From contig DISB01000016.1 of NCBI GenBank assembly GCA_002421685.1, forward strand, positions 4,245 to 68,244: DNA of 64,000 nt. The letters are read 5' to 3'. Below are positions 27,756 to 37,084 of this stretch, in pieces. A program made the position numbers and the translations under genes. The first letter of the stretch is position 1; every line of letters begins with the position of its first letter. The stretch comes from Bacteroidetes bacterium UBA6221. Its GTDB lineage: Bacteria > Bacteroidota > Bacteroidia > Chitinophagales > Chitinophagaceae. The notes beneath the pieces were generated by a model, which was given only the letters and a program-made list of their open reading frames with translations, ran no database searches and had not been told where the DNA came from.

Positions 27756-28580
27756 CTATTTGTGCGCAATAAATACGGGTAACTTATGTGTGCTGATGAT
27801 ATCTTCTGTAAAACTGTGGAAAAAAGATTCCGACAATACCGACCTGCCAAAAGCACCCGCTACCAGCATCGACGCTTTCACATCCGTAATCCAGGTATTA
27901 AAATATTCGTCTGGGTCAACGGCCAGTTTGAAGAAAGTAAGGTCGGGATAATGCCGCGCCGCATATTCTTTGATATAATCAAAATCGGGCATGTCCGCTG
28001 TCTTGCGTGTTGCATACACTACCATTGTCCTCAACCCGGACAACTCGGGAAAGAGGTAAGCAAATTGTTTTATGGCAAACATCGAAGACTCGCTACCGTT
28101 AAAAGCCAGGATTATACTTTCGGGAAATGTGTATTGCTCAGGCAAAACCACCACCGGGCACTCAGCAAGATGTATAGTTTTTTCGAGCTGCCTGTTCCGG
28201 CCACGGTCACCCAGGTTTCTGTAAAACAGGTCACTGCTCAGGATTACCAGGTCGGCATAGCGGGTTTCGTGCGTGATTCCCTCCAATATAGTACCCTTTA
28301 TCGTGGCGTGTACCCGATGCTCTATATTGTTGGCAACGCACAATTCTTTAAAGACTGCGATATTTGCTTCCATTGCTTTTTCATCAGCCTCTATTTCCAT
28401 CTCTGCGTTCAGCATAGCGCCATCTATACCACCCAGGTAATACACCATCTTTGTGTAGTCCACCGATGGCAGAAATACACCTGCCAATAACACAGGATTC
28501 TGCTCGTTCAGCCTGGCAGCAAAATCGAACGCTGCTCTTGAAAAGTTTTGGCCGTCAAAAAGGATAACTATCTTTTTCAT
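27756..28580 (-). CDS. Universal stress protein, tandem UspA domains
   Basis: A 274-aa protein; the ATG at 28580 starts the canonical strand MKKIVILFDGQNFSRAAFDF. The first Usp domain runs to about 140 (DLVILSSD...CPVVVLPE). A second, more divergent domain follows (SIILAFNGSESSMFAIKQF ... SMLVAGAFGRS ... LPVFIAHK). The GAFGRS segment resembles the ATP-binding loop of nucleotide-binding Usp proteins. It starts 14 nt after the PEP-synthase stop and precedes PfpI by 47 nt, so ppsA-usp-pfpI is a probable stress or energy operon. Confidence 0.9.
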   Translation of the reverse strand: MKKIVILFDGQNFSRAAFDFAARLNEQNPVLLAGVFLPSVDYTKMVYYLGGIDGAMLNAEMEIEADEKAMEANIAVFKELCVANNIEHRVHATIKGTILEGITHETRYADLVILSSDLFYRNLGDRGRNRQLEKTIHLAECPVVVLPEQYTFPESIILAFNGSESSMFAIKQFAYLFPELSGLRTMVVYATRKTADMPDFDYIKEYAARHYPDLTFFKLAVDPDEYFNTWITDVKASMLVAGAFGRSVLSESFFHSFTEDIISTHKLPVFIAHK

Positions 28581-28594
28581 AACTATGGTATTTA

Positions 28595-31003
28595 TCACAT
28601 TTGTGCTACTACATGCCAGTTATTTTTTGTTTGCAGTTGCTCTTCAGCCCTTGCAATATTTTCCATGCCCCTGGCCAGGGCATCGGGATTAAAGGATATT
28701 GAATCAATACCCTGCTCTACAAGAAATTGTGCGAATTCAGGGAAATCGCTGGGGGCCTGTCCGCAAAGCCCGATCTTGCTGCCCGCATTCTTCGCCTCGC
28801 TTATCACTTGTCGCAACATCATCTTTACAGCTTCGTTATTCTCATCAAAGAGGTCGCTAACAATTGCAGAATCCCTGTCCAGCCCCAATGTTAGCTGTGT
28901 GAGGTCGTTGGAACCGATGGAAAATCCGTCGAATACTTCGGCAAATTCTTTGGCCAGTAAAACATTGCTGGGTATTTCTGCCATTACATATACTTCCAGG
29001 TCATTCTTGCCGCGCTCCAGGCCATACTCTTTCATTGTTTCCAATACACGTATCCCTTCGTCCACCGTCCGGCAAAATGGTATCATCAACTTAACATTCG
29101 TAAGCCCCATATCATCCCGCACTTTCTTCATTGCCAGGCACTCCAGGCCGAATGCAGCTTTATAACGTTCATTATAATACCGGCTGGCCTCCCTGAAACC
29201 CAGCATAGGATTCTCTTCTTCAGGCTCAAACTGCTGCCCACCCAGCAAACGAGCATATTCGTTGGTCTTAAAATCGCTCATCCTTACAATGACATCCTTA
29301 GGATAGAAGGCAGCCGCCACCATGGCAATGGACTCCGCCAATGTATCTACGAAATATCGCTTCTTGTCCGTATATTCTTCGCAAAGCAGGGTTATCCTTT
29401 CTTTCTCCGGCGAGGCCGGCAATTCGTCAAACTTCACAAGCGCCATGGGATGCACCAACACTTTATTATTAATGGCAAACTCCATGCGCATCAGGCCTAC
29501 GCCATTGTTGGGATAGGCGGCTAATGAAAGCGCCTTATCCGGGTCCGCAAGGATATACATGGCCTGCGTATGGGTACCGCTCAATTTCTCCAGGTCCCAC
29601 TCCTTCAATTCCCACTTTAATGCACCGGCGTACACGAACCCTGCATCACCGCCCGCACAGGATACAGTAATTTCCTGCCCGTCTTTTAAGGCCTTAGTTG
29701 CATCGCCCGTGCCTACCACTGCGGGTATACCCAATTCGCGCGCCACAATTGACGCATGGCTGGTGCGCCCTCCTTTATTGGTGACAATACTTACGGCTTT
29801 TTTCAACAGCGCATTCCAGTCAGGGTTGGTAATATCCGCAACTATGATATCGCCCTGCTCCACTTTATCAGCTTCGGCCAACGATGTGATTATTCTGGCT
29901 CTACCTGTCACGACTGATTTTCCTACTGCCTTCCCCTTGCAAAGGGGCTCTGCATCCGTCTTTATCTTATATTCTTTTATTACCAGCTTCTGTTCGCGGC
30001 CATGTACAGTTTCCGGCCTGGCCTGCAATATGTATAGCTTATTATCCAGGCCATCTTTTGCCCACTCAATATCCATAGGTTGGCGGTAGTGCTGTTCAAT
30101 ATCGTAGCACCAGGCTGCCAACTGCGCAGCCTCTTCGCGTGTTAGTGTAAAGCGCGCCTGTTGTTCTGCGGACGTAGCTATCGTTTTTACCGGTACTTCC
30201 GCAGCAACATCACTATACACCATCATATTTTTCTTGGCGCCTAACCTGCGCGATACCATGCTCTCCTTACCATTTTCAATAGCCGGTTTGAAGAAATAGT
30301 ATTCATCGGGATTTACCGCACCCTGCACCACCGCCTCGCCCAGTCCCCATGCGCCTGTAATATATACCAGGTTCTGGTTCCCGCTTTCCGGCTCAATGGT
30401 GAAAGCTACCCCGGCTGAAGCCTTATCAGACCGCACCATCCGTTGTATACCAATGGACAATGCCACATCCATATGTTCAAAACCGTTATCTACCCTATAC
30501 TTGATAGCCCTGTCGTTAAATAGCGAGACATAACACTTATGGACGGCTTCCTGCAGGGCTTTATCACCCTTTATATTTAAGAATGAATCGTGCTGACCTG
30601 CAAAACTTGCTGTTGGTAAATCTTCAGCGGTAGCGCTGCTGCGAACAGCCACACTCATTTCCTCTGCCCCGCTCATCCCATGATAAGCATCCAGCAACTC
30701 CTGTTTGATTGCGCCGGGCAACTTTGCCCCGCTTACCAGGTTGCGACAGGCTTCACCTACCTCATGCAGGTTCGACAATTCTTTTGTATCCAATGTCGCA
30801 AGCACGGAAGTAAGTTTTTCTTTCAGGCTATTTTCTGTAATAAACAACCAATAAGCGTCCGCGGTGAGCGCAAAACCTTCCGGCACGTTAATATTTTTAG
30901 ACGCCAGCGTGGTTATCATCTCGCCCAACGATGCATTTTTGCCGCCAACTTTGGGAATATCCGTCAATACCATTTGGCTAAAGGGAAGTATATACGTTGC
31001 CAT
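28595..31003 (-). CDS. ppsA: Phosphoenolpyruvate synthase
   Basis: An 802-aa protein; the ATG at 31003 gives the usual start (MATYILPFSQM...KVGGKNASLGEM). It converts pyruvate and ATP to PEP, AMP and phosphate in gluconeogenesis. Visible parts: N-terminal ATP-binding domain (AVRSSATAEDLPTASFAGQH), phosphohistidine swivelling domain (GGRTSHASIVARELGIPAVV), and a C-terminal PEP-binding barrel ending with the catalytic Cys in GLCGQAPSD. The length fits the family. Upstream lies a TPP-riboswitch-like element with terminator, then 195 nt of leader. Confidence 0.95.
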   Translation of the reverse strand: MATYILPFSQMVLTDIPKVGGKNASLGEMITTLASKNINVPEGFALTADAYWLFITENSLKEKLTSVLATLDTKELSNLHEVGEACRNLVSGAKLPGAIKQELLDAYHGMSGAEEMSVAVRSSATAEDLPTASFAGQHDSFLNIKGDKALQEAVHKCYVSLFNDRAIKYRVDNGFEHMDVALSIGIQRMVRSDKASAGVAFTIEPESGNQNLVYITGAWGLGEAVVQGAVNPDEYYFFKPAIENGKESMVSRRLGAKKNMMVYSDVAAEVPVKTIATSAEQQARFTLTREEAAQLAAWCYDIEQHYRQPMDIEWAKDGLDNKLYILQARPETVHGREQKLVIKEYKIKTDAEPLCKGKAVGKSVVTGRARIITSLAEADKVEQGDIIVADITNPDWNALLKKAVSIVTNKGGRTSHASIVARELGIPAVVGTGDATKALKDGQEITVSCAGGDAGFVYAGALKWELKEWDLEKLSGTHTQAMYILADPDKALSLAAYPNNGVGLMRMEFAINNKVLVHPMALVKFDELPASPEKERITLLCEEYTDKKRYFVDTLAESIAMVAAAFYPKDVIVRMSDFKTNEYARLLGGQQFEPEEENPMLGFREASRYYNERYKAAFGLECLAMKKVRDDMGLTNVKLMIPFCRTVDEGIRVLETMKEYGLERGKNDLEVYVMAEIPSNVLLAKEFAEVFDGFSIGSNDLTQLTLGLDRDSAIVSDLFDENNEAVKMMLRQVISEAKNAGSKIGLCGQAPSDFPEFAQFLVEQGIDSISFNPDALARGMENIARAEEQLQTKNNWHVVAQM

Positions 31004-31197
31004 ATCAAGTAAATTTATTGCAGGAATACAAAACTGCCTAACCTGCACTGTCGTTACAATGACTATTGTCAGGATTAAGCCTGAACTATATCATTATAGT
31101 GTAACCCGAATATAACCGCCGGAATGTTAAAATGTTCCCGTTTCGCGGGTATTATCTCCGGGAATCTGTCACGAAGATTACCTCATGATGCTAACAT

Positions 31198-31227
31198 AAA
31201 AAAGGAGAGGCGCTGTGTTGCAGCGCC
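31198..31227 (-). terminator. Terminator of the TPP riboswitch expression platform
   Basis: Minus strand: GGCGCTG, loop CAACA, CAGCGCC, then TCTCCTTTTTT. It directly follows the aptamer and would stop transcription before ppsA when formed. Confidence 0.85.
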
Positions 31228-31242
31228 TTCCATTCTTTTCCT

Positions 31243-31317
31243 TTCCCTTCGCCGGCATTGTCCGGATCAGGTCGTTTGGGTATGATCTCAGGCTTTCTAT
31301 TTTGAGTACCGTAAGGT
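31243..31317 (-). promoter_or_regulatory. TPP riboswitch (THI element) aptamer
   Basis: On the minus strand I read the conserved blocks in order: ACGGTACTC, GCCTGAGATCATACCC, ACCTGATCCGG, ACAATGCCGGCGAAGGGA. These match the THI-box cores CUGAGA, ACCUGAUC and the CCGG...CCGGCG...AGGGA closing part. GGTA/TACC forms the P2-like pairing. A terminator hairpin follows within 20 nt, so ligand-controlled termination is likely. The next gene on this strand is ppsA, not a recognised thiamin gene. Confidence 0.85.
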
Positions 31318-31578
31318 CCTTTATATAAAAAACCACCCTAAAAGAAGAGAACAATTAAATAACGGAAAAGACCGTGCCAAAACACCTTGAACCGAATGGC
31401 ATTTTCTTAAAGCAAACACTATCAGGGATATCGACATTTCAATACAATATATCCTGCCCCACGCATTTTCGTGGCCAGGAATTGTGTAGAGATAAAACCA
31501 CAGCTATTTCTACGCTCCGGGTTGTACACAGGCGCAATGGCATAGTATTTTCGCTTGTATGATGCAAAGTGATGTACT

Positions 31579-31977
31579 ATGATACAGGAAATAACCAAAG
31601 ACCGCGTGAGAGATAATACTAACGAAGATGTAAACACAGAAATAGACCGAGTAACTGAACAGAATATCCAGTTTTATAAAGAGCAGAGCAGGGAGGTAAT
31701 ACTAAAACGACTGCAGGAACTGGACAGGGAATGGGATATTGAAAGGACGCTTGAACTGAACGCATCGGTTATTGCATTTACCGGCGCCGTGCTAAGCGCG
31801 CGATACAGCAAGTTATGGCTGAGCGTGCCTTTGATAGTTACCGCTTTCCTGGCGCAACATGCCATACAGGGATGGTGCCCGCCCCTGGCTATCTTCCGCC
31901 GCATGAACATCAGAACAAGAAAAGAAATAGACAGGGAAAAATATGCCCTGCTGGAAACGTTGGAAAAGATGCAATAG
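31579..31977 (+). CDS. Small membrane protein with DUF2892/YgaP-like C-terminal domain
   Basis: A 132-aa protein. A polar N-terminal half with a coiled-coil-like stretch (NIQFYKEQSREVILKRLQEL) is followed by two membrane helices and the ending GWCPPLAIFRRMNIRTRKEI, close to the CP...G..T pattern of YgaP-like membrane domains. The role is unknown. Confidence 0.7.
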   Translation: MIQEITKDRVRDNTNEDVNTEIDRVTEQNIQFYKEQSREVILKRLQELDREWDIERTLELNASVIAFTGAVLSARYSKLWLSVPLIVTAFLAQHAIQGWCPPLAIFRRMNIRTRKEIDREKYALLETLEKMQ

Positions 31978-31985
31978 TTGCAGCG

Positions 31986-32015
31986 AAAAGGGAAAGCGCT
32001 GTAGCTTTCCCTTTT
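31986..32015. terminator. Bidirectional terminator between convergent genes
   Basis: AAAAGGGAAAGC, 6-nt loop, GCTTTCCCTTTT. The 12-bp perfect stem has A and T ends on both strands, between the stops at 31977 and 32021. Confidence 0.88.
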
Positions 32016-32020
32016 GCATA

Positions 32021-32461
32021 TCAATTCTTTTCAGCAAGTTCTTTTAGTTTATTCAGCGCCTTTGGCCATGTTTCTGAGAAATACTGGGCCCAGTTATCGT
32101 TAATGTCCATGTCTACCGTCAATTCTGTTTTACCGTCCACTTGCTTCAGCGTATAGTTTTCCATAGAGCCTGCCCATTCTTTTACTTTTTCGCTCTCCAT
32201 ATCTTCTTTGCCATCTACCAACTGGCCTACATGCCTGAACGACATATATTCGTTTGGTATTTTTTCATCGATAAATGCCACCATGCCTTGCCCGCTGCCA
32301 TCAGTAAAATAAACTTTACTACCCTTCTTCCAGTCTGTTACAGCATTTGAGCCTTCAGCAAATGCAGAGGTCCAAGCCGGGTAAGTTTCTTTGCCCCAGA
32401 GTATGTCCCATACTTTTTCGCGGGGTGCATCGATTACAGTTTTAAACTCGTGTTTTTTCAT
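32021..32461 (-). CDS. SRPBCC (START-like / AHSA1) domain protein
   Basis: A 146-aa cytoplasmic protein with the typical opening FKTVIDAPREKVWDILWG, the middle strand WKKGSKVYFTDGSG, and a C-terminal helix after WAQYFSETWPKALNKLKELA. It has a hydrophobic-ligand-binding fold; the ligand is unknown. A second SRPBCC gene lies at 55924. Confidence 0.88.
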   Translation of the reverse strand: MKKHEFKTVIDAPREKVWDILWGKETYPAWTSAFAEGSNAVTDWKKGSKVYFTDGSGQGMVAFIDEKIPNEYMSFRHVGQLVDGKEDMESEKVKEWAGSMENYTLKQVDGKTELTVDMDINDNWAQYFSETWPKALNKLKELAEKN

Positions 32462-32624
32462 GATTTATATTTTTTATAAAACAAATATCGGTTAGTTTTC
32501 AGACTATACAGAGGTGTGAAAACGACATTGTCGGTGGCAGGTTACGTCACTAAAAAACTGCACCGTTGCATTATAACGAAAACCAACCGTAAATGCGGGG
32601 CAAAATATTTTATTGTTAGTTTAT

Positions 32625-33374
32625 TTACATCGCCTGGTGTACTGTGGCAAGCTTTGGTATCTTAATGATCCGCAACTTGCTAAGCAACAGGATAATGGGG
32701 TATACTGGGTCTATTTCATGCCACCTTACACCAAAGTTAATAGACGAAGGATATTTATGATGGTTGTTGTGGTAAGATTCGCCCAACATCAGCACATCTA
32801 TGAAAAACAAATTTTCAGAAGTATTCTTAAGTATAAAGTTCTTATACCCGAACTTATGCGCAAACCAGTTGATGATAGCGCCGTGAAACGCTCCCATGGT
32901 TATTATTACAGGCAAAAGTAAAAACCACCAGGGTGATGTTGCGAAAAAGATGAAGAACGCCACATATGCCGCTACCCACAACGCCCTCGACAGAGTAGAA
33001 TTTGCCCAACGGTCGAATGCAGGCCATTCAGGAAGGTTTTTAGTGAACTTTTCTTCTACTTCTATCTTGCCCTTATATATATCGGTATATATCTTTTTTG
33101 TTCGCCACATCATAGAAAATATGTTGGACGAAAAGTTGGGAGAATGCGGATCGTGCTCCGTATCGGTATGGGCGTGGTGCAGGCGGTGCATGATAGCATA
33201 CGCACGCGGGCTCATATAGTGCGACCCTTGGGTAATATAAGTAAAAATAAAAAAGAACCTCTCCCAGCCTTTATTCATACGAAATGCCCCGTGAGATGCA
33301 TACCGGTGGTGAAAGAATGTTTGTGAAAAAAGCGATAAATACCATATCGCGCCGAAAAAAATGAGGATAGCCAT
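32625..33374 (-). CDS. Fatty acid desaturase (acyl-CoA delta-9 type)
   Basis: A 249-aa protein. The ATG at 33374 is chosen because the longer upstream frame encodes low-quality sequence and the family begins shortly before the first histidine box. The three iron-binding boxes are present: HHRYASH, HRLHHAHTDTEH and HNNHH. Four membrane helices surround them. It should introduce a cis double bond into acyl chains and adjust membrane fluidity. It is monocistronic. Confidence 0.9.
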   Translation of the reverse strand: MAILIFFGAIWYLSLFSQTFFHHRYASHGAFRMNKGWERFFFIFTYITQGSHYMSPRAYAIMHRLHHAHTDTEHDPHSPNFSSNIFSMMWRTKKIYTDIYKGKIEVEEKFTKNLPEWPAFDRWANSTLSRALWVAAYVAFFIFFATSPWWFLLLPVIITMGAFHGAIINWFAHKFGYKNFILKNTSENLFFIDVLMLGESYHNNHHKYPSSINFGVRWHEIDPVYPIILLLSKLRIIKIPKLATVHQAM

Positions 33375-33580
33375 AATAATGCTTTCTTGTTTAGTTTGAA
33401 AAAAAAACCAGAGAAAGAAAACATAATTGGGGATGCTACCAGGATTGATATATACGTGTAGCCGGAAATTAAATCTATTTGTCTGATTAGTTACAGAGGT
33501 AACGACAGTAAAGGTAAACAAGCCAATGTTAAGGTATTCCTTTAATAAGTATTCGGATACGGCTTTTTGCCTAATAATTG

Positions 33581-33913
33581 TTAAAACGCAAAAATAAGCA
33601 ATGTGATAAAACCTATGACTGCTACAAGGCCGTGCACAATAGCCAGCCATTTAGGTATAGGCTTCCCGGAGAGATCGCGTGCCACCATGATAAAGCCCCC
33701 CAGTGCGGCGATAACAAACAGGATGACACTTTCGGTAGGCCCCGTGTTATTGCCAAACGTATATAAGATTAGCAATACAAGCCCGGTAGCTGCGAAAAGC
33801 CCGTGCAATATCATTACCGGTTTAGATGTTTCCCTGGAGCGCAAAACATAAGACAGCAGCGTAAGCCCCATAATGGCAGCCAATGCGAAGAATGCAATTA
33901 TCGTGTACAACAT
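33581..33913 (-). CDS. Small four-helix membrane protein
   Basis: A 110-aa protein with hydrophobic helices at about residues 3-23, 34-52, 62-78 and 90-108 and a short basic-acidic loop (ARDLSGKPIPKW). No catalytic residue pattern. Function unknown. Confidence 0.7.
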   Translation of the reverse strand: MLYTIIAFFALAAIMGLTLLSYVLRSRETSKPVMILHGLFAATGLVLLILYTFGNNTGPTESVILFVIAALGGFIMVARDLSGKPIPKWLAIVHGLVAVIGFITLLIFAF

Positions 33914-34015
33914 AGAATCTTGATTTTGAACTAAATAATATACTCAGCTTCGCCCGGTGCACAGTCTTATACCCAAAACAAGGTATATTCCAAAAAGTTC
34001 AAATAGGTTAAAAGC

Positions 34016-34040
34016 AAAAAGGCTCCCCCGATGGGGAGCC
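34016..34040 (-). terminator. Terminator of the outer-membrane barrel gene
   Basis: Read on the minus strand: GGCTCCCC, loop ATCG, GGGGAGCC, then TTTTTGCTTTT. It begins 23 nt after the stop at 34064. Confidence 0.88.
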
Positions 34041-34063
34041 TCGAAAACTAAACACTACTACTA

Positions 34064-34810
34064 CTATTCTTTTTTACCTGTGTTGAACGTGTAAGTATAT
34101 CCTACGGTAGCCATAATGCTACCTGTACTGTTCTCTCCGTTTATGGCGGTATTTTCACGTATATTGGGCATTCCCATTACATATCGCCCGTCCAGCCATA
34201 TACCATGTTGACCGAAGGTATAGCCAGCGCCTAAACCGCCGACAAACCCGAAGTTGAAATCTTTTACCTGGCTTTTTATATCGGTGTTTTTATCAAAGGA
34301 TACTTTAGTGCCGTCATACACCTGTGTGCCATTTGCATCTTTGTATAAAGCGCTGCTGCCTGATGTTTCATTTTTAGCGCTTAAGAGGTATGAGCCGAAT
34401 ATACCCAGGTTGGCATAATACCTGAAAGCCTTTCCAAATGTAACCCTGGCCATCACAGGTAATTCCAGGTAGTTCAGCACAGTCTTGTTATCAAAATTTG
34501 CATACAATGTACCGTTACTGCCATATCCTGATATGGCCTGTATACCATTCTTTTTCCCACCCATGGTGGTGTAGTTCAGTTCGGCGGCAAGAGATAGAAT
34601 GTTATTGAAACCATAAGCCGCAGTAATACCAAATGCAGGACCTTCCCCGAATTTATAGTCTTCGTTAATGGTCATGCTTCCGCAGCACAATTTAGAAATA
34701 TTCACCCCGGCATGTGCCCCGGCCTGGAGGCTGCCTTTTTGCGCATTTGATGCTAATGGCAGGCTTATAATTGATGCCGCCATGATCAGTAATTTAATCT
34801 TCATACTCAT
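34064..34810 (-). CDS. Outer-membrane beta-barrel protein (porin-like)
   Basis: A 248-aa protein: signal peptide (MSMKIKLLIMAASIISLPLASNA), then alternating strands (GAHAGVNISKL, FGITAAYGFNNILSLAAELNY, ILELPVMARV-type strand LNYLELPVMARVTFG) and a final strand MATVGYTYTF. This matches the 8-stranded barrel family common in Bacteroidota. Structural or transport role not defined. A Cys pair (LCCGS) lies in the first external loop. Confidence 0.85.
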   Translation of the reverse strand: MSMKIKLLIMAASIISLPLASNAQKGSLQAGAHAGVNISKLCCGSMTINEDYKFGEGPAFGITAAYGFNNILSLAAELNYTTMGGKKNGIQAISGYGSNGTLYANFDNKTVLNYLELPVMARVTFGKAFRYYANLGIFGSYLLSAKNETSGSSALYKDANGTQVYDGTKVSFDKNTDIKSQVKDFNFGFVGGLGAGYTFGQHGIWLDGRYVMGMPNIRENTAINGENSTGSIMATVGYTYTFNTGKKE

Positions 34811-34964
34811 AACAATGTTTTTGGTTTTGTATTTATTGACACAAATGTATGGCCACCCATTGCGGCCATGTTATGACTGCCGTCAATAAGCTGCATGATA
34901 TATATCATGCCCGATGTTGGTATTATAATCTAATGAATAATCAGTGCTACCTTTACGGGCTGAT

Positions 34965-36131
34965 ATGTCATTATACGAAAAGAAAGGTGCAGTAATCATT
35001 ACCTGCAATAAACGTCTTGCTCCATATTTAGAACAGGAAGTAAAAGCTCTGGGATTTGTTATCGAAGAGGCATTTATAACGGGCGTACACGTTAGTGCCA
35101 GCATCAACGAATGTATCAAACTGAATTTAAGCCTGCGTTGTGCCAGCCAGGTGTTGTACTCCATAAAAAAGTTTGAAGCACGGGATGCCGATGACGTGTA
35201 CAGGGAAGTGTACAGTTATGCCTGGGAAAGCCTGCTGATAGGTGATGGATATTTTTCAGTGACGAGCAACGTGTTCAATGACACCATCAACAACAATATG
35301 TTTGCCAACCTGCGCGTAAAAGACGCTATTGTTGACCGTATGCAGGAGAAAACAGGCACGCGCCCGTCAACAGGTGCGGAATTATCCGGCGCTGTGATCC
35401 ATCTGTTCTGGAAAGGAGAAACGGCCGAGTTATTCATCGACACATCGGGCGATTCGCTGGCAAGGCATGGCTACAGGAAAATACCGGGGCGCGCGCCAAT
35501 GCTTGAGGCCCTTGCTGCCGCAACAATCCTGGCCGGCAGATGGGACAGGAAATCGCCTTTTATAAATCCCATGTGCGGCTCGGGAACATTAGCTATCGAG
35601 GCGGCTCTTATAGCAACCAATACATGCCCGGGGCTGTTCAGGGCCAATTATGCGTTTATGCACCTGCAAGGGTTTGACGAAACTTTATACCAGGAAGAAA
35701 GGGGCAGGCTGGAAAACCAGATACAGGATAATGTACACGGCCTCCGGATAATTGCTACCGACTATGATGCGCAAGCGATTGTCAATGCAACTAAAAATGC
35801 CAGAGCGGCGGGTGTAGCAGACCTGGTAGAATTCAATAAAGTTGATTTTGCAGACACCCATGTACCCCAGGGTCAAAATGGCGTAGTATATATCAACCCG
35901 GAATACGGTGAACGTTTAGGAGAGTTAAGTGAACTGGAAGCTACCTATAAACGCATAGGCGATTTTCTGAAACAACAATGCAAAGGCTATCATGGTTATA
36001 TTTTTACCGGCAATATGGACCTGGCGAAAAAAATAGGCCTTAAGGCCAGCCGGCGTATAGAATTTTACAACAGTAAGATAGATTGCCGCCTGTTGGAATA
36101 CGAATTATATGCAGGAACAAAAAATGGTTGA
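34965..36131 (+). CDS. THUMP-domain class I RNA methyltransferase (RlmL N-terminal-like)
   Basis: A 388-aa protein; the ATG at 34965 is preferred to the GTG at 34944. Residues ~40-160 form the THUMP RNA-binding part. The methyltransferase domain has the SAM-binding motif NPMCGSGTLAIEAA and motif IV as NPEYGERLG. RlmL-type guanine-N2 methyltransferases usually show NPPYG here, so the Glu is notable, though possibly subfamily-wide. The end RRIEFYNSKIDCRLLEYEL is conserved in this group. It probably methylates a guanine in 23S rRNA. Confidence 0.85.
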   Translation: MSLYEKKGAVIITCNKRLAPYLEQEVKALGFVIEEAFITGVHVSASINECIKLNLSLRCASQVLYSIKKFEARDADDVYREVYSYAWESLLIGDGYFSVTSNVFNDTINNNMFANLRVKDAIVDRMQEKTGTRPSTGAELSGAVIHLFWKGETAELFIDTSGDSLARHGYRKIPGRAPMLEALAAATILAGRWDRKSPFINPMCGSGTLAIEAALIATNTCPGLFRANYAFMHLQGFDETLYQEERGRLENQIQDNVHGLRIIATDYDAQAIVNATKNARAAGVADLVEFNKVDFADTHVPQGQNGVVYINPEYGERLGELSELEATYKRIGDFLKQQCKGYHGYIFTGNMDLAKKIGLKASRRIEFYNSKIDCRLLEYELYAGTKNG

Positions 36132-36576
36132 TATGGGAAAAAGAACCGGGCAGATCAGGCTCTTTTTCGATCAGTATGCGGATAGGTTCAACCTTGCTTT
36201 GAAAACCGGCGACACAGACATAGATGCTACCGTTGCCTGTTTTGCCGACTGTTTTGTAGAGGCCAGCCCTGTGGGGGTGGCCTGCGGAAAAAATGATGAA
36301 CAATTCCGGCAAGTGATACCCCAGGGATACGGCTTTTACAAGAGCATAGGTATCATTGCCATGAATATTCTTGACAAAGAAGTAGTTATACTGGACGACC
36401 ACCACGCCATGGCCAGGATACATTGGCGGTCCGACTACAACCGCAAAGACGGAAAGGCCGGGCATATCGACTTTGATGTCATTTATTTTGTACAGGACAT
36501 AGGAAAAGGACTGAAAATATTCGCCTACATCACAGGCGACGAGCAAAAAGCATTGAAGGACAATGGCTTAATATAG
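36124..36576 (+). CDS. NTF2-like (SnoaL-type) protein
   Basis: A 150-aa protein. I took the ATG at 36124, which overlaps the methyltransferase stop by 8 nt. The pattern is a small cone-shaped NTF2 fold: an N-terminal helix (FFDQYADRFNLALKTGD), a central DATVACFADCFVEASP, and C-terminal strands (HHAMARIHWRSDY, IDFDVIYFVQDIGKGLKIFAYI). It binds or isomerises an unknown small molecule. It is in an operon with the RNA methyltransferase. Confidence 0.75.
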   Translation: MVDMGKRTGQIRLFFDQYADRFNLALKTGDTDIDATVACFADCFVEASPVGVACGKNDEQFRQVIPQGYGFYKSIGIIAMNILDKEVVILDDHHAMARIHWRSDYNRKDGKAGHIDFDVIYFVQDIGKGLKIFAYITGDEQKALKDNGLI

Positions 36577-36635
36577 CGCTCCGTCCACGTGCACCATATG
36601 TATATTTTGTGTAATTTTCCTGTATAGCTTAAATT

Positions 36636-37019
36636 ATGAAACAGATATTATTTGCCGTACTTGCCATCTTATTATTTACTGCCTGCAAAAAGGGGACTAC
36701 CATCACCTACAGGATAATCAACCATAGCGGCGAACAAATAAGTTTTACGAGTTATTACAACTATTCAGGAATGGGAACGCACTCAGCAATAGTGAACAAT
36801 GGTGATACCAGGGAGATACTGATATTAAGCAAAGCCGATGGCAGCTTTGATGAAGGATATACCGCAGGCGAACAGGTTGACTCAATAGTAGCCATAACCA
36901 ATACAGGCAAGAAAGTGAACATGAACCTTACCAATGCTGCAAACTGGAACAAAGTGACCACCAAAAAACAGCGGCTTCATACCTTCACTGCCGAGATTAC
37001 CTCAAAAGACATACAATAA
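36636..37019 (+). CDS. Small lipoprotein of unknown function
   Basis: A 127-aa protein with lipobox FTAC (MKQILFAVLAILLFTACKKG). The mature part is a small beta-sandwich-like domain (TYRIINHSGEQISFTSYY). No function recognised. Confidence 0.75.
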   Translation: MKQILFAVLAILLFTACKKGTTITYRIINHSGEQISFTSYYNYSGMGTHSAIVNNGDTREILILSKADGSFDEGYTAGEQVDSIVAITNTGKKVNMNLTNAANWNKVTTKKQRLHTFTAEITSKDIQ

Positions 37020-37022
37020 TCA

Positions 37023-37063
37023 AAGCGTTAAAAGGGCGCAAAAATCACACCCCTTCAACGCTT
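37023..37063. terminator. Stem-loop between convergent genes
   Basis: AAGCGTT-aa-AAGGG pairs with CCCTT-c-AACGCTT, with a 14-nt loop. It sits directly after the lipoprotein stop and before the convergent acidic-protein gene. Confidence 0.55.
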
Positions 37064-37084
37064 CAAAAATATCACGAAGGGATA

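Larger units (their letters stand above)
31004..31578. other. 575-bp gene-free region holding a riboswitch
   Basis: On the minus strand it contains the TPP-like aptamer and its terminator, listed separately. The 195 nt between the terminator and ppsA contain a short hairpin (CCCGCGAAACGGG) and no ORF worth naming. The part 31323-31578 is spacer upstream of the small membrane-protein gene. Confidence 0.6.

Noticed and set aside
36040..36546. 168-codon minus-strand ORF across the NTF2-like gene
   Set aside because: Shadow of two well-supported plus-strand genes.
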